In this document: positions 11,201 to 19,457 of the stretch, piece by piece
How positions within the stretch are numbered: the first letter of the stretch is position 1
Layout: each line of letters begins with the position of its first letter
Assembly (NCBI RefSeq): GCF_015209965.1
Contig: NZ_MU158691.1
Span: 68,040 to 132,039 of the forward strand
Direction: 5' to 3'
DNA: 64,000 nt
Source: Sphingobacterium pedocola
Lineage (GTDB): Bacteria; Bacteroidota; Bacteroidia; Sphingobacteriales; Sphingobacteriaceae
Notes under the pieces: model-generated
Told to the model about the DNA's origin: nothing
Databases searched by the model: none
Seen by the model: the letters and a program-made list of their open reading frames with translations, nothing else
Program-made: the position numbers and the translations under genes

Positions 11201-11316
11201 GGAGTTCCTTGTTCATTGGTGATTTTGCCAGTTACGGTCCTGTTTTGGGCACGGACGATGCCCGACATACAAGACATGATGGCAACCACGGCGAAAGTCA
11301 GTAATTTGTTTTTCAT
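8257..11316 (-). CDS. SusC/RagA-family TonB-linked outer-membrane transporter
   Basis: This 1,019-residue outer-membrane barrel imports oligosaccharides using TonB energy. The signal peptide (1-23) ends at VRA/QN. A carboxypeptidase-regulatory-like domain (about 26-105, VTGKITNEQGTPLVATV) comes next, then the plug domain beginning with the SusC hallmark VVIGYGTQRKGDLT and containing YVVDGMFMDNIDFLNPNDIA and VLKDASGAAIYGVRAANGVI. The remainder is the beta-barrel, with a typical SusC aromatic terminus (YSLGLNVTF). It is the first gene of the leftward operon; a -7-like element TAACTTTG lies about 47 bases upstream of the start on the same strand. Confidence 0.96.
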   Translation of the reverse strand: MKNKLLTFAVVAIMSCMSGIVRAQNRTVTGKITNEQGTPLVATVTAKTTSNVATSSDESGLYSLSVPETADSLIVNSIGYMTKTVVIRNNVANIQLQVDGNYNLDEVVVIGYGTQRKGDLTAPVATVNMENALKRTVSTPMDALQGAVTGVQVVSSGAPGSTPTVRIRGVGSFNNESPLYVVDGMFMDNIDFLNPNDIADMSVLKDASGAAIYGVRAANGVIIVTTKKGSLNMKARVTYNGYAGLQTPTNVLKMANGQQYADYAIAVGNKNIVDNSISKFDPPGATSPSTNTDWYGELLRSNALIHNHNLDVQGGSEKISYSFGINYLDQDGIMDAENYHRKYNIRSQTEARVASWLKIGFTAHLNNFNAFAPNNAAFRQAYFAPPLYPSYDPDLELADPVKFGSSTTLGMSSSFWFNNPLATAYYNHNETKGFQVLPSAYVEAEFWQKKLTFRSQLSQRYQSTHNIQYTPVYYIDNDQRSQRSYLRSAQARNNNYVLDNLLTYRDEAGKHHWSVLLGQSTREERWRETWVSANDVPQSEEFWYVGQGAQGTGSATGYGEDGFRNAGISFFTRGTYDFDNKYLLTATFRADGSSKYQTKWGYFPSLGVGWVLSREKFMENQSVFNLLKLRGSWGLLGNDGIQPNAGYAIVNSGNNFSGIFGSVGENDGVRVPGYRVGRFFTQIRWEVVEEWDAGLDFALLNNRLNGTVDYYYRKTKDLAFDRPIPFMWDRVYGNWGSVANSGWEIGLDWKDQVGQLGYNIGANITTLKNKVTDIGALANIMNGFPEWSAEFPARIEANQPINYYYGYEVAGVYQTQAEINADPIASRYNQQNPGSPILPGYLKYKDQNENGELDEADRVNLGNYLPKLTYGFNVGLNYKKLDFSIAFQGVAGNKIHNLNRAMRRRYAQMNMDAAFMESLWNGEGSSNTHPSAAGSVASWNLQASSFFVESGAYLRIQNIQLGYNFKIRESIPVRIFATADRPAIFTRYNGFTPEVAGMGFDNNVYPISSTYSLGLNVTF

Positions 11317-11362
11317 GCACGATAAGTTTTGGTGAAGAAAATTTGTTTATAATATAGTTACT

Positions 11363-11370
11363 CAAAGTTA
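11363..11370 (-). promoter_or_regulatory. Candidate -7 element of the susC operon promoter
   Basis: Read on the minus strand this is TAACTTTG, a full match to the Bacteroidota -7 consensus TAnnTTTG. It predicts a transcript start near 11357 and a leader of about 40 bases. No TTG/TTTG -33 element sits at the usual distance, as expected for a promoter that needs an activator. Confidence 0.5.
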
Positions 11371-11396
11371 GATGTGATGTGCTTATATTTCCTAAG

Positions 11397-11476
11397 GATG
11401 TACTACATCATTTGTACAACAGATATCGGATTATTTGGTTTTTTTTATATATTTGGGGTACATCATAAGTACATCA
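11397..11476. promoter_or_regulatory. Candidate operators between susC and the divergent regulator
   Basis: A perfect 6+1+6 palindrome, GATGTAcTACATC, lies at 11397-11409, just upstream of where the susC -33 region would be. A direct repeat GTACATCA occurs at 11458-11465 and 11469-11476, an 11-bp period or one helical turn. All share the core TACATCA. The second pair overlaps the predicted start of the regulator transcript, whose -7 candidate TATATTTG is at 11448-11455. The positions fit activation of susC and autoregulation by the LuxR-type regulator, which is inference. Confidence 0.4.
11448..11455 (+). promoter_or_regulatory. Candidate -7 element of the propeller/LuxR regulator
   Basis: TATATTTG matches TAnnTTTG and predicts transcription from about 11461, giving a leader near 38 bases. 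No -33 element is evident at normal spacing. The predicted start is covered by the GTACATCA direct repeat. Confidence 0.4.
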
Positions 11477-11498
11477 AGAATCAATTATTGCCTTTGTC

Positions 11499-14357
11499 AT
11501 GAATTATTTCAGCTTGTTTTTATGGGTATGGTTAATGCTTATTTCCTTCGGAGGGTGGGGACAGAATCCGCTGGGTGGACCGTTGGTCGTCAATTATGGG
11601 AAGACAGTTTTCCAGGGAGGGAGCCGTACCTGGGATATTCAACAGGATAGCAAGGGGATTATGTATTTTGGCAATAATGAAGGTCTGATTACTTTTGATG
11701 GTAAATATTGGAAACAGTATAAACTGCCCAATCAAACCATTGTAAGGTCCATTTACATTAGTGCCGACGATAAGATATTTGTAGGCGGGCAAGGGGAATT
11801 CGGGTACTTTGAAAAATCTGCTAAATCCGGTCTGCGTTACGTTTCGTTGCAGGACAAGGTGCCGGCGGCATATCGGCAGTTTGCGGACGTGTGGCATACG
11901 GTAGGTTTTGAGCAGGGCGTCTTTTTCATGGCCTCTAATCTGCTATTTGGCTATAAAGCGGATAAGGTTACTGTATATCCTGCCTCATCGGAGTGGGAGT
12001 TTCTGGGACAGGCCACCGGAAAGCTTTTCGGCCAGGATAAAGCTAATGGATTGCTTGCGTTTAACAATAACCAATGGAACGTTGTCTCGCAAGCTGCACC
12101 TTTTGCGGGACGCAAAATTTCCGGTATGCTGGAGATGGGTAAGGATAGCGTATTGGTAAGTATGCTGAACAATCGAACTTTTGTTCTCCACGATAAAAAA
12201 CTGACTGCGCTAAACACAGCCACCTCGCATGATATGTATACACCGTCGATCGCAAAAATAGACGACAAACGCTACGTAATGGCGACAGCCACTGAGGGCT
12301 GTCTGATTCGTACAGCGGGCGGGCGTTTGTTGGAACGAATAGCGGTGACTGAAGGCTTACAAAACAAAAATGTTTCAGCGGTATTCGTAGATAGACAAGC
12401 GAATATTTGGGCGGCTATAGACAATGCCATTGCGGTGATCAGTTTTGGTGGCGGGATCCGTTATTTACGACCCAATATAGATCATGAAGTGACGGGTTAT
12501 TCTACGCGGGTTTTTGAAAATAAGCTCTACCTTTCTTCTTCCAACGGCGTATATATGGCTCCTCTGGATAAAGTAACGGAAGACCACAGCCAGTCACCGG
12601 GTACCTTTTCGTTGCTGAAAGGCAGTGATGGCGGGGAAGCCTGGCGTCTGGATATAGTAAACGATAGGCTATTGCTGGCCCATAATAAAGGCTTATATAC
12701 CATTGAAGGTAATAATGTACGTCCCGTTGCGCTAGGAGCCGGTTCCTGGCTCGCATTGCCCTTGTCTTCTGTGTACCCCATAAGCCATAGCTTGATAGGT
12801 ACCTATCGGGGCTTGAATCTGCTTGGATTTGACGGTCGCACATTTTCGATCGAAAGAACATTGCAAGGGACATCTGATTCCTACCGATTTCTTGCAAAAG
12901 ATGACAATGGAATCATCTGGGCATCCCATCCCTACCGGGGAATCTACCGAATGCAGTTAAATGCGGCCTTGACAGCATACGAAACAAAGCTGCTCACAAA
13001 ACAAGAAGGACTCCCATCTTCTTTTCAAAATTATGTCTTCAGGGTTAGGAACCGTGTGGTTTTCGCTACCGAGAATGGGGTTTATGAATACGATCAATCG
13101 ACTGGACGCTTTTTCCCCTCTCGCTTTTTTGCCGTGTTCCGAGGGCTGCCTATCCGGTATTTAATAGATGATGCAGCGGGCAATGTATGGTTCTGCAGCG
13201 GGAAGAAAGTCGGTGTAGCGCATTATAAAAAGGAAAGTGATGATTATGCGATTACTTATTTCCCGGAAATCGAGGGAATGAATACCTCAGGATTTGAAAA
13301 TATATATCCGTACAATGCGCAAAATGTGTATATAGGGTCGGAAAAAGGTATCATACATATTAACTACAGGAAATACCAGGCGGGCAAAGTCAGGCCAACG
13401 GTGCTGATGTCGTCAGTCAGTACGGTAGGTGCGCGGGACAGTGTTATTTTCAACGGTTATTCCCAAACTTACCCTCCGATCTTGAATGCATCTTTCGATT
13501 CGTTCCATTTTGAATATGCATCACCAAGCTACGGCGTGCACGAACACGTTTCGTACAGGTACAGGCTGGAGGGGTATGATACAGATTGGTCTCCATGGAC
13601 CACGAATAATGAAAAAGACTATACCAATTTGTCGAGCGGTCACTATTCATTTAAAGTAAAAGCAAAGAATAACCTCAACGAAGAATCGGAAGTAGCGGTA
13701 TATACCTTTGAAATACGGCCACCATGGTACAGAACGATCTGGGCCTACGTGGTATATATACTCCTGGCATTGCTCGCCATGTATTGGACGGTGATCATAC
13801 AAAAAAAAGCATGGATAAGACAGCAACTTAAATTTGAAAAGGAGATGGAACAGTTGCGGTATATCCACCAGCTGGAGGTGGAAAAAAATGAAAAGGAAAT
13901 TGTGAAATTGCAGAATGAAAAGTTGGAAAATGAGGTGCTGTCCAAAACTAAAGAGCTGGCGAGTACAAGTATGCAGCTCATGGAAAATTCAGGCGCCCTC
14001 ACAAAACTTCGGGTAGAACTGGCAAAATTGGAAACAATAGAAGAGGGGGCGGAATTGAAACGTATCACCTCTTTACTTAAAGATGTTGAGAACAATACAG
14101 CGCATTGGGATCAATTTGCTTCACATTTTGACGAATTGAATGACGGTTTCTTTCATCGATTGAAAAGTATACATCCTTCCTTATCCCGCAATGATTTGAA
14201 GGTGTGTGCTTACTTAAGACTTAATTTTTCGACCAAGCAGATTGCACAGTTGCAAAGTATTTCTGTGCGGGGAGTAGAGATACATCGCTATAGATTACGA
14301 AAAAAAATGAACATCGAACCGGAAACGTCGCTTAGCGATTACCTGGAAAGAATATAG
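11499..14357 (+). CDS. Propeller/Y_Y_Y membrane regulator with LuxR-type HTH
   Basis: This 952-residue one-component regulator probably senses a glycan outside the inner membrane and binds DNA inside. Parts in order: signal peptide (1-22, ending FGGWGQ), ligand-binding beta-propeller repeats (about 30-660), Y_Y_Y (triple tyrosine) domain around 660-735 with FEYASPSYG and YRLEGYDTDWSPW, a membrane helix near 748-768 (VVYILLALLAMYWTVI), a long charged coiled coil (about 770-880), and a C-terminal HTH (about 890-952) with LSRNDLKVCAYLRLNFSTKQ. There is no kinase or receiver, so it is not a classical HTCS. It is divergent from susC and is the best candidate activator of that operon. Confidence 0.9.
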   Translation: MNYFSLFLWVWLMLISFGGWGQNPLGGPLVVNYGKTVFQGGSRTWDIQQDSKGIMYFGNNEGLITFDGKYWKQYKLPNQTIVRSIYISADDKIFVGGQGEFGYFEKSAKSGLRYVSLQDKVPAAYRQFADVWHTVGFEQGVFFMASNLLFGYKADKVTVYPASSEWEFLGQATGKLFGQDKANGLLAFNNNQWNVVSQAAPFAGRKISGMLEMGKDSVLVSMLNNRTFVLHDKKLTALNTATSHDMYTPSIAKIDDKRYVMATATEGCLIRTAGGRLLERIAVTEGLQNKNVSAVFVDRQANIWAAIDNAIAVISFGGGIRYLRPNIDHEVTGYSTRVFENKLYLSSSNGVYMAPLDKVTEDHSQSPGTFSLLKGSDGGEAWRLDIVNDRLLLAHNKGLYTIEGNNVRPVALGAGSWLALPLSSVYPISHSLIGTYRGLNLLGFDGRTFSIERTLQGTSDSYRFLAKDDNGIIWASHPYRGIYRMQLNAALTAYETKLLTKQEGLPSSFQNYVFRVRNRVVFATENGVYEYDQSTGRFFPSRFFAVFRGLPIRYLIDDAAGNVWFCSGKKVGVAHYKKESDDYAITYFPEIEGMNTSGFENIYPYNAQNVYIGSEKGIIHINYRKYQAGKVRPTVLMSSVSTVGARDSVIFNGYSQTYPPILNASFDSFHFEYASPSYGVHEHVSYRYRLEGYDTDWSPWTTNNEKDYTNLSSGHYSFKVKAKNNLNEESEVAVYTFEIRPPWYRTIWAYVVYILLALLAMYWTVIIQKKAWIRQQLKFEKEMEQLRYIHQLEVEKNEKEIVKLQNEKLENEVLSKTKELASTSMQLMENSGALTKLRVELAKLETIEEGAELKRITSLLKDVENNTAHWDQFASHFDELNDGFFHRLKSIHPSLSRNDLKVCAYLRLNFSTKQIAQLQSISVRGVEIHRYRLRKKMNIEPETSLSDYLERI

Positions 14358-14457
14358 AAAGCCTAGGTGAACTGCCGTGTCCGGTATACAAGGTGAAATT
14401 ATTGGATACTTCATTAGCAGGGTAACTAACTTGAGATTTCGAAAATCTTAACTACCG

Positions 14458-15129
14458 TTAGTAGAGGGTATGATTGTTTGCCCTAGCACGGCTTATCCAG
14501 ACCAGCAGCTGGCTAAGTATTAAAAAGAAAACAGTAATCCCTAATACGTATACACAAACCCCAATTATCCCCCCAGTCACATCAGGATCAAGAAAAGGAT
14601 AAGGATACCATCCGGTAAACGATGCGCGGATAAACGTATAAATGAGCCACAGGAACGGAAATACAAGCCAGCGCAATGATCCACGGGATGTAATCGCAAG
14701 TCTGGATGGCCATAGCAACCACCATATTGAAATAAAGAATGGTCCCAATTGGTGCAGCATAAAATTACTCCAGTTAAAGCTACCGGGGTCTGGGTTTACA
14801 TCTGTATCCTGCAGCAAAAGCGCATATACAATTCCTGTTACCATCATATAGAGAACGGCCGCCCCGCGGAGATATCGGAACCATTCTCCCAACCTTTTCT
14901 TTCGCACAATTGCTATTGCAGCAATAAGATAAGTAGTGGCAGCGATAAAGTTGCTCTGTACAGTAAAAAAACTGAATCTGTTCCATCCATAGCTAGGGGA
15001 ACTGGGATCTACGTTCCATGCATTCCATGGTGTCACTGCATGTATGGTGAGCAATGCCATCACGATCAATACGATGGCATTTATCCATTTTATGTTATGT
15101 GGTAATTCAGTTTTTGTCATTGATTTCAA
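14458..15129 (-). CDS. Pr6Pr-like integral membrane protein
   Basis: This is a 223-residue polytopic inner-membrane protein with about six hydrophobic segments. Conserved-looking positions such as FSFFTVQSNF, a Trp-rich loop and NFMLHQLGPFFISIWWLLWP match what I recall of the Pr6Pr membrane protein family, whose function is not established. The start could be the ATG at 15129 or the one three codons later at 15120. It is convergent with the propeller/LuxR regulator and is unlikely to belong to the polysaccharide locus. Confidence 0.75.
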   Translation of the reverse strand: MKSMTKTELPHNIKWINAIVLIVMALLTIHAVTPWNAWNVDPSSPSYGWNRFSFFTVQSNFIAATTYLIAAIAIVRKKRLGEWFRYLRGAAVLYMMVTGIVYALLLQDTDVNPDPGSFNWSNFMLHQLGPFFISIWWLLWPSRLAITSRGSLRWLVFPFLWLIYTFIRASFTGWYPYPFLDPDVTGGIIGVCVYVLGITVFFLILSQLLVWISRARANNHTLY

Positions 15130-15279
15130 TTATCTCGAGTTTTTTCGGTCAGTATACGGATCATGAAGGGTTCAGTTTCCTTTTACCCGAAAGGATCTCT
15201 GATTTCATACGTAAATATAATAATTTTTACCGCCATATTGGTGATCTTCGATAATTTCTCATGTAATGCCGTGTTCACA

Positions 15280-15909
15280 TTACCGCACCATCAGCATGAC
15301 AACGATCGACCAATCACTGATCCCGTGTTTGTTTTTTGCGCGTACTTTAAAATATACATATTTGCCAGGCTCGAAGCCGCCGGCATAGCTTCGGAAAGAG
15401 CGGCTAGTTGTCTGGATATCTCCCCAAATTGGATTTCCGTTCTTATCTAGTGTCGAAGCAAAGCAGTAATCGTATAACATATCCCGTCCTACGGGTTTAA
15501 AACCAAACGCGACTTCGCCACTCCCTCTGCCATCCAAAAGATAGGGGCCTTCGGGTGTGGCTGGAAGATGTCCTTTGCGTTTTTTTTCCAGAACTGGAAA
15601 ACCGGAGCTATGTAACTTCACTAGATCGCCATCGCTGACCATGTTGATGTAAAAAACCAATTTCTGTAACTGTGCCGCCAATCTACGTTTACTTTCCCGC
15701 TTAGCCGAGTTATGGATGAGACCGCCGCCTTTTGCCTGCAGCACTTTGTCGTAATAGTCTGCATAAGATTCTTCCAGTTCCGCCAACGAAGGAGTTGGAT
15801 TCGTGAAATAAGGGGAATCTTTCAGGCATCTGATGATCCGCAATGCAGCTACAACCAGCGCATCGTCCGCATACCGGATAAATCCTGCTTTAGCTCTTAT
15901 ATACTTCAT
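15280..15909 (-). CDS. Conserved protein with C-terminal fibronectin type III-like domain
   Basis: This is a 209-residue protein of unknown function. The first half (about 1-110) is mostly alpha-helical and charged, with no signal peptide. The second half (about 115-209) has a beta-strand pattern ending with YVYFKVRAKNKHGISDWSIV, which is typical of a fibronectin type III fold. Proteins of this shape recur in Bacteroidota, often annotated only as fibronectin type III domain-containing. The downstream neighbour is Pr6Pr-like in the same direction, 150 bases away. No specific role can be given. Confidence 0.75.
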   Translation of the reverse strand: MKYIRAKAGFIRYADDALVVAALRIIRCLKDSPYFTNPTPSLAELEESYADYYDKVLQAKGGGLIHNSAKRESKRRLAAQLQKLVFYINMVSDGDLVKLHSSGFPVLEKKRKGHLPATPEGPYLLDGRGSGEVAFGFKPVGRDMLYDYCFASTLDKNGNPIWGDIQTTSRSFRSYAGGFEPGKYVYFKVRAKNKHGISDWSIVVMLMVR

Positions 15910-16207
15910 ACCGTTACCTATCGTGATTTAGTAAATTCATATATGTTGTGGCGTTATAGCGAAATAAAATGCTGAAAAGCATATCGTAAAGATAATAAAC
16001 GTTATTGATAACGCAGCGATACCAATAACAAATTGACTCGGCAAAGAAGATGCAACGCAGCTCTTGAACCATTGAAAGGTAGAAGAATCCTATTCTGTTG
16101 TGCACTCGATGTGCTAGTATAAAGATCGTCCATGAATCAGCGGGTTCCCTAATGGTTCGGGTTTCAGTCAAGCTACGTTGACGTTAAAGGCGTTTGGGTT
16201 GGCGGAT

Positions 16208-16221
16208 ATGTTACGTAACAT
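16208..16221. repeat. 14-bp perfect palindrome ATGTTACGTAACAT
   Basis: The sequence is its own reverse complement. Twelve of its bases (ATGTTACGTAAC) recur at 16733-16744, 525 bp away, in the same gene-poor interval. Such symmetric sites suit a dimeric DNA-binding protein, but no partner is identified. Confidence 0.5.
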
Positions 16222-16750
16222 GCTTTTAAAGAAATTTACCCTGAAAACACTTCCAACAAGGATGCGTATTTTTTAAGTATAGTGAAGTTATATCCTCAAA
16301 TAGTTGGGTTATAAAGTGGTGGTGTTTTCTTTGTTTGTTATTGTTTTTAACCAAAAAAGTAATATAGTTGCATTTGTATCAATGGTACAGCGACAATGTG
16401 GAGTTGTCAGTGCACGATAATGATTTTTGTGCCGATCAGAGCAAGTTAATTCATATCACGGAAACGTTGGTTAGGAATTCAATCGTAAATAATATAATCT
16501 AAAGTTAAATGTAGTTGACCGGAGTGCAGTACTGGACACTACTAATGGTAACAGCGATGGCCTGAAACTATCCTGGATGATCAGAAGACGGTTTGTGATT
16601 TCTTATTACTTTTTTATAAAATTCAGTTAATCAGGGACTATAGCTCGATCATTGTTTTCGATGAGCGTAGACTAAATACAAACTAGCTGGAAAGAGGTAT
16701 GGTTTAAGCTCGAAGTGTTTAGGTTTAGGATCATGTTACGTAACGATATA

Positions 16751-16817
16751 AGAGCACCAAATATTCAATAATAGGCTAGTGGTGAGGAGATAGGTTGCCG
16801 TATATATTTGGTGCTCT
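16751..16817. repeat. 14-bp inverted repeat with 39-base loop
   Basis: AGAGCACCAAATAT (16751-16764) is the exact reverse complement of 16804-16817. It could form a stable hairpin in RNA. There is no T run after either arm, so it is not a classic terminator. It starts 7 bases after the second TTACGTAA palindrome and ends 50 bases before the stop codon of the leftward unknown gene. Confidence 0.55.
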
Positions 16818-16866
16818 TTGGCCGGTAGTTCTATATACCAGTGATTTGATTGATTTGACTATGCCA

Positions 16867-17424
16867 TTAGAATACCGAAAAATTAGATAAGATATTGTGA
16901 AAATCTTCTTTTTCGATATCTCTGAATTCGTTGTTGAAATGGTTGTATAGGTAGCAGCTGTTGCCGTAATTTAATAGAGTTGATTCGTCACTATAATTGG
17001 TTTGATAAAATAACCAAACACTATAAACTGTAATTCCTATGTTTTTGAAATGGTATATAATACCCGTTTCTTCATAAGTTTGCAGGATACTTTCTTTTTC
17101 ATCTTCCGGATGCGGCTCTATTTCGAGAAGCGAATGTTCCTCTTCCCAATCGGCAATCTGTTGGAATAGAAATTCTGCATCTGACCGGTTAAAGAAACGT
17201 TTTTCGAATCCGAGGTTTTCACGGTTTTTAGGAATGTCTATAGTCTCGGTTAATGCTGGCGGTATAGGATTATTTAGAAGGTATTCCGCAATAGCTATCC
17301 TTTTCGATTCCTCCTTCTCTCGGTGTCTTTTCTCAAAAAATTCTTCTATTGATAGATTTTCAGCTTCCATCTGATCCAGATATTTTTTTTTCAATCTTAA
17401 TTTTGGGTCTTCGTTTTTTTTCAT
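16867..17424 (-). CDS. Unknown charged protein, 185 residues
   Basis: I do not recognise this protein. It is cytoplasmic in character, with no signal peptide or membrane helix. The first about 50 residues are very rich in Lys and Glu and probably helical (KKKYLDQMEAENLSIEEFFE). The C-terminal part is aromatic and acidic (YSVWLFYQTNYSDE, SCYLYNHFNNEFRDIEKEDF). The start ATG at 17424 has no strong ribosome-binding site. It stands alone between gene-poor stretches, which suggests an accessory gene. It could be an immunity-type protein, but nothing in the sequence demonstrates that. Confidence 0.6.
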   Translation of the reverse strand: MKKNEDPKLRLKKKYLDQMEAENLSIEEFFEKRHREKEESKRIAIAEYLLNNPIPPALTETIDIPKNRENLGFEKRFFNRSDAEFLFQQIADWEEEHSLLEIEPHPEDEKESILQTYEETGIIYHFKNIGITVYSVWLFYQTNYSDESTLLNYGNSCYLYNHFNNEFRDIEKEDFHNILSNFSVF

Positions 17425-17956
17425 GATTTATAATATGGGTTTATTTATATATTGACTATACAATCATTATAATTGATTTTTTAAGATACGAATTATGATT
17501 CTTAAATAAAAGAATTTTCTTACTTTCCCAATGTCTAGAACGAATAATTTGAGTGGAGTGAAATCTTCGTAGGCTTTTAATGGTATTGCGGGTTTGGTGA
17601 TATTATGAACTTGATGAGTCAATTCACAATCTTTGAGTCATGTTAAAAGCTGATTTTTAAGTTGCTTTTAATGAACTTTATATACAAAAACATGTTCGAC
17701 TTTTTGTGGTTTAAATTAGAAGAGGGCGTCTCAAAAGGTCTTATCAAAGCGTGAAAACGTCATTTCGACCAAAGGGAGAACCGAGCCTGCGAGCTCGCCG
17801 TAGGCAAATCTAACGACATATATAAAGTTCTTAAAATCAGATAAACTTTAATTATTCATGCTTTTAGATTTATCTTCGATGAGCCCTTCGGGGTTCTCCT
17901 CGTTCCTCGTCGAAATGACGACATAGTTTACTTTTGAGACAGCCACTCTAATTTAA
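17425..17956. other. Intergenic stretch containing a REP/MITE-like element
   Basis: The left part (17425-17720) is AT-rich with no feature seen. The right part holds the inverted-repeat element described at 17728-17940. Confidence 0.5.
17728..17940. repeat. REP/MITE-like element with terminal and inner inverted repeats
   Basis: The element is about 213 bp. Its ends are a perfect 10-bp inverted repeat (GTCTCAAAAG at 17728-17737, complement at 17931-17940). An inner perfect 11-bp pair CGTCATTTCGA lies at 17758-17768 and 17910-17920. No open frame is present. Its right end contains, in reverse orientation (17916-17935), the 20-mer AAAAGTAAACTATGTCGTCA, which also precedes the REP array at 22484-22503, so the two belong to one family. 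Confidence 0.7.
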
Positions 17957-19348
17957 CTATTGATATCCCAATAACTTCATGACTTGTTTCGAATTTTGTT
18001 CCTCGCCAAATACTTCGTAATTGAAGGTCTCATCGCGATTACGACGGATCAATACATGCTTCGGTGAAGGAAGCAGGCAATGGTGTATCCCGCCGTATCC
18101 ACTCAATACGTCCTGATAGGCGCCTGTATGGAAGAAGCCTAAATACTGTAGTTTACGCGTCTTCGGCATAAAGACAGAGCTGGTATGTGCCTCCTGGTTA
18201 TAATAATCCTGCCCGTCGCAGGTAATCCCCCCCAAATTCACCCGTTCGTATTCCGAATCCCAATTATTAATGGGTAGGAGGATATATTTTTGGTTCAAAG
18301 CCCATACATCAGGTAGGTTGGTGATAAATGATCCGTCGATCATAAACCATTTTTCCCGGTCATTCTGTAATTTCCGACCCAGTACTTTATAGAGGATACC
18401 CGAAGCTTCAGCCACAGTGTATTTTCCAAATTCGGTAATAATATCGGGTTCAATTACCTCATGGTGTGCACAGATCTGCTTGATGCGGTTCACGATTTCA
18501 TTCACCATGTATTCGTAATCGAAATCATGTACCAAGGAGTCTTTAAACGGCATGCCGCCACCGATATCCAGGGTGTCTAGATCGGGGTTGATCTTTTTAA
18601 ATTTACAGTATAAGGTCACGTATTTCTCCAATTCGTTCCAGTAATAGGGGGTATCGGAGATCCCTGAATTGATGAAAAAGTGTAATAACTTAACCTTAAA
18701 ATTTGGATTATCTACGATCTTGTTGTTATAGAAGTCAATCACATCTTCCATACGAATTCCTAAACGGGAGGTGTAGAATTGTGAATCAGGTTGTTCCTCC
18801 GCCGCGATACGAATACCCAGGGAACAGGGGTCGTCAAGCTCGATCTCATCATCATACAGATTGAATTCTTCTTTGTTGTCCAACACAGGGATAATATTTT
18901 TGAAGCCATCATGTATCATATCAATGATATATTGCTTGTACTGATAGGTTTTAAAACCGTTACAAATAACGGTGATATCCTTAGTAACTTTCCCTTGGCG
19001 CTCCAAAGAATCGATCATGGGCATATCAAATGCAGAGGATGTCTCCAAGTGGATGTCATTCTTCAACGCCTCTTCTACAATATGCTTGAAATGTGAGGAT
19101 TTTGTACAGTAACAATATTTATAGGATCCGCGGTAATCGTGTTTCAGGATCGCGGTTTGAAACAAGATCTTCGCCTGTTGGATCTTTTTGCTGACAATGG
19201 GTAAATACGTAAAACGTAATGGCGTGCCATACGTTTCTATCATCTCCATCAAATTCAGGTCGTGGAAGTACAATTCGTCGTCGATAATTTCGAATCCGTC
19301 TTGCGGAAAACCAACACTTAGGTCAAGAAATTCCTGATAGCTCTGCAT
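17957..19348 (-). CDS. speA: Arginine decarboxylase, PLP fold type III (Bacteroidota form)
   Basis: This enzyme decarboxylates L-arginine to agmatine, the entry to polyamine synthesis, in the cytoplasm. At 463 residues it is much shorter than the E. coli biosynthetic SpeA and matches the short form seen in flavobacteria and sphingobacteria. PLP-binding Lys lies in YCYCTKSSHFKH near residue 82. Further family motifs are HLETSSAFD, FYTSRLGIR, LHFFINSG, the Gly-rich phosphate loop DIGGGMPFKDS, and near the C-terminus the catalytic-type region GGITCDGQDYY. A promoter candidate TATCTTTG (19365-19372, minus strand) is placed to give a leader of only about 10 bases. Substrate assignment as arginine rather than another amino acid rests on family resemblance. 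Confidence 0.88.
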   Translation of the reverse strand: MQSYQEFLDLSVGFPQDGFEIIDDELYFHDLNLMEMIETYGTPLRFTYLPIVSKKIQQAKILFQTAILKHDYRGSYKYCYCTKSSHFKHIVEEALKNDIHLETSSAFDMPMIDSLERQGKVTKDITVICNGFKTYQYKQYIIDMIHDGFKNIIPVLDNKEEFNLYDDEIELDDPCSLGIRIAAEEQPDSQFYTSRLGIRMEDVIDFYNNKIVDNPNFKVKLLHFFINSGISDTPYYWNELEKYVTLYCKFKKINPDLDTLDIGGGMPFKDSLVHDFDYEYMVNEIVNRIKQICAHHEVIEPDIITEFGKYTVAEASGILYKVLGRKLQNDREKWFMIDGSFITNLPDVWALNQKYILLPINNWDSEYERVNLGGITCDGQDYYNQEAHTSSVFMPKTRKLQYLGFFHTGAYQDVLSGYGGIHHCLLPSPKHVLIRRNRDETFNYEVFGEEQNSKQVMKLLGYQ

Positions 19349-19364
19349 TTTTTATTATTTTTGG

Positions 19365-19372
19365 CAAAGATA
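19365..19372 (-). promoter_or_regulatory. Candidate -7 element of speA
   Basis: On the minus strand the sequence is TATCTTTG, a full match to TAnnTTTG. Transcription would begin near 19359, about 10 bases before the ATG. The -33 element is not clear. Confidence 0.4.
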
Positions 19373-19457
19373 TACTTTCAGGATGAATACCTAAACACTT
19401 AGGTTGATAAATTTCTCATTCATTATCAGAGAGTTGTAAAAATTACGAAATAATTAC

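Larger units (their letters stand above)
15910..16866. other. Gene-poor stretch of about 950 bp with palindromes
   Basis: No convincing coding region was found here; an 85-codon frame on the minus strand (15914-16171) has no family resemblance or ribosome-binding site. The segment holds two copies of ATGTTACGTAAC (16208-16219 and 16733-16744) and a 14-bp perfect inverted repeat at 16751-16817, listed separately. It may hold a small RNA or remnants of lost genes. Confidence 0.5.

Noticed and set aside
15914..16171. An 85-codon frame on the minus strand in the gene-poor interval
   Set aside because: No ribosome-binding site, no recognisable domain and odd composition rich in Tyr, Cys and Arg; most likely chance.
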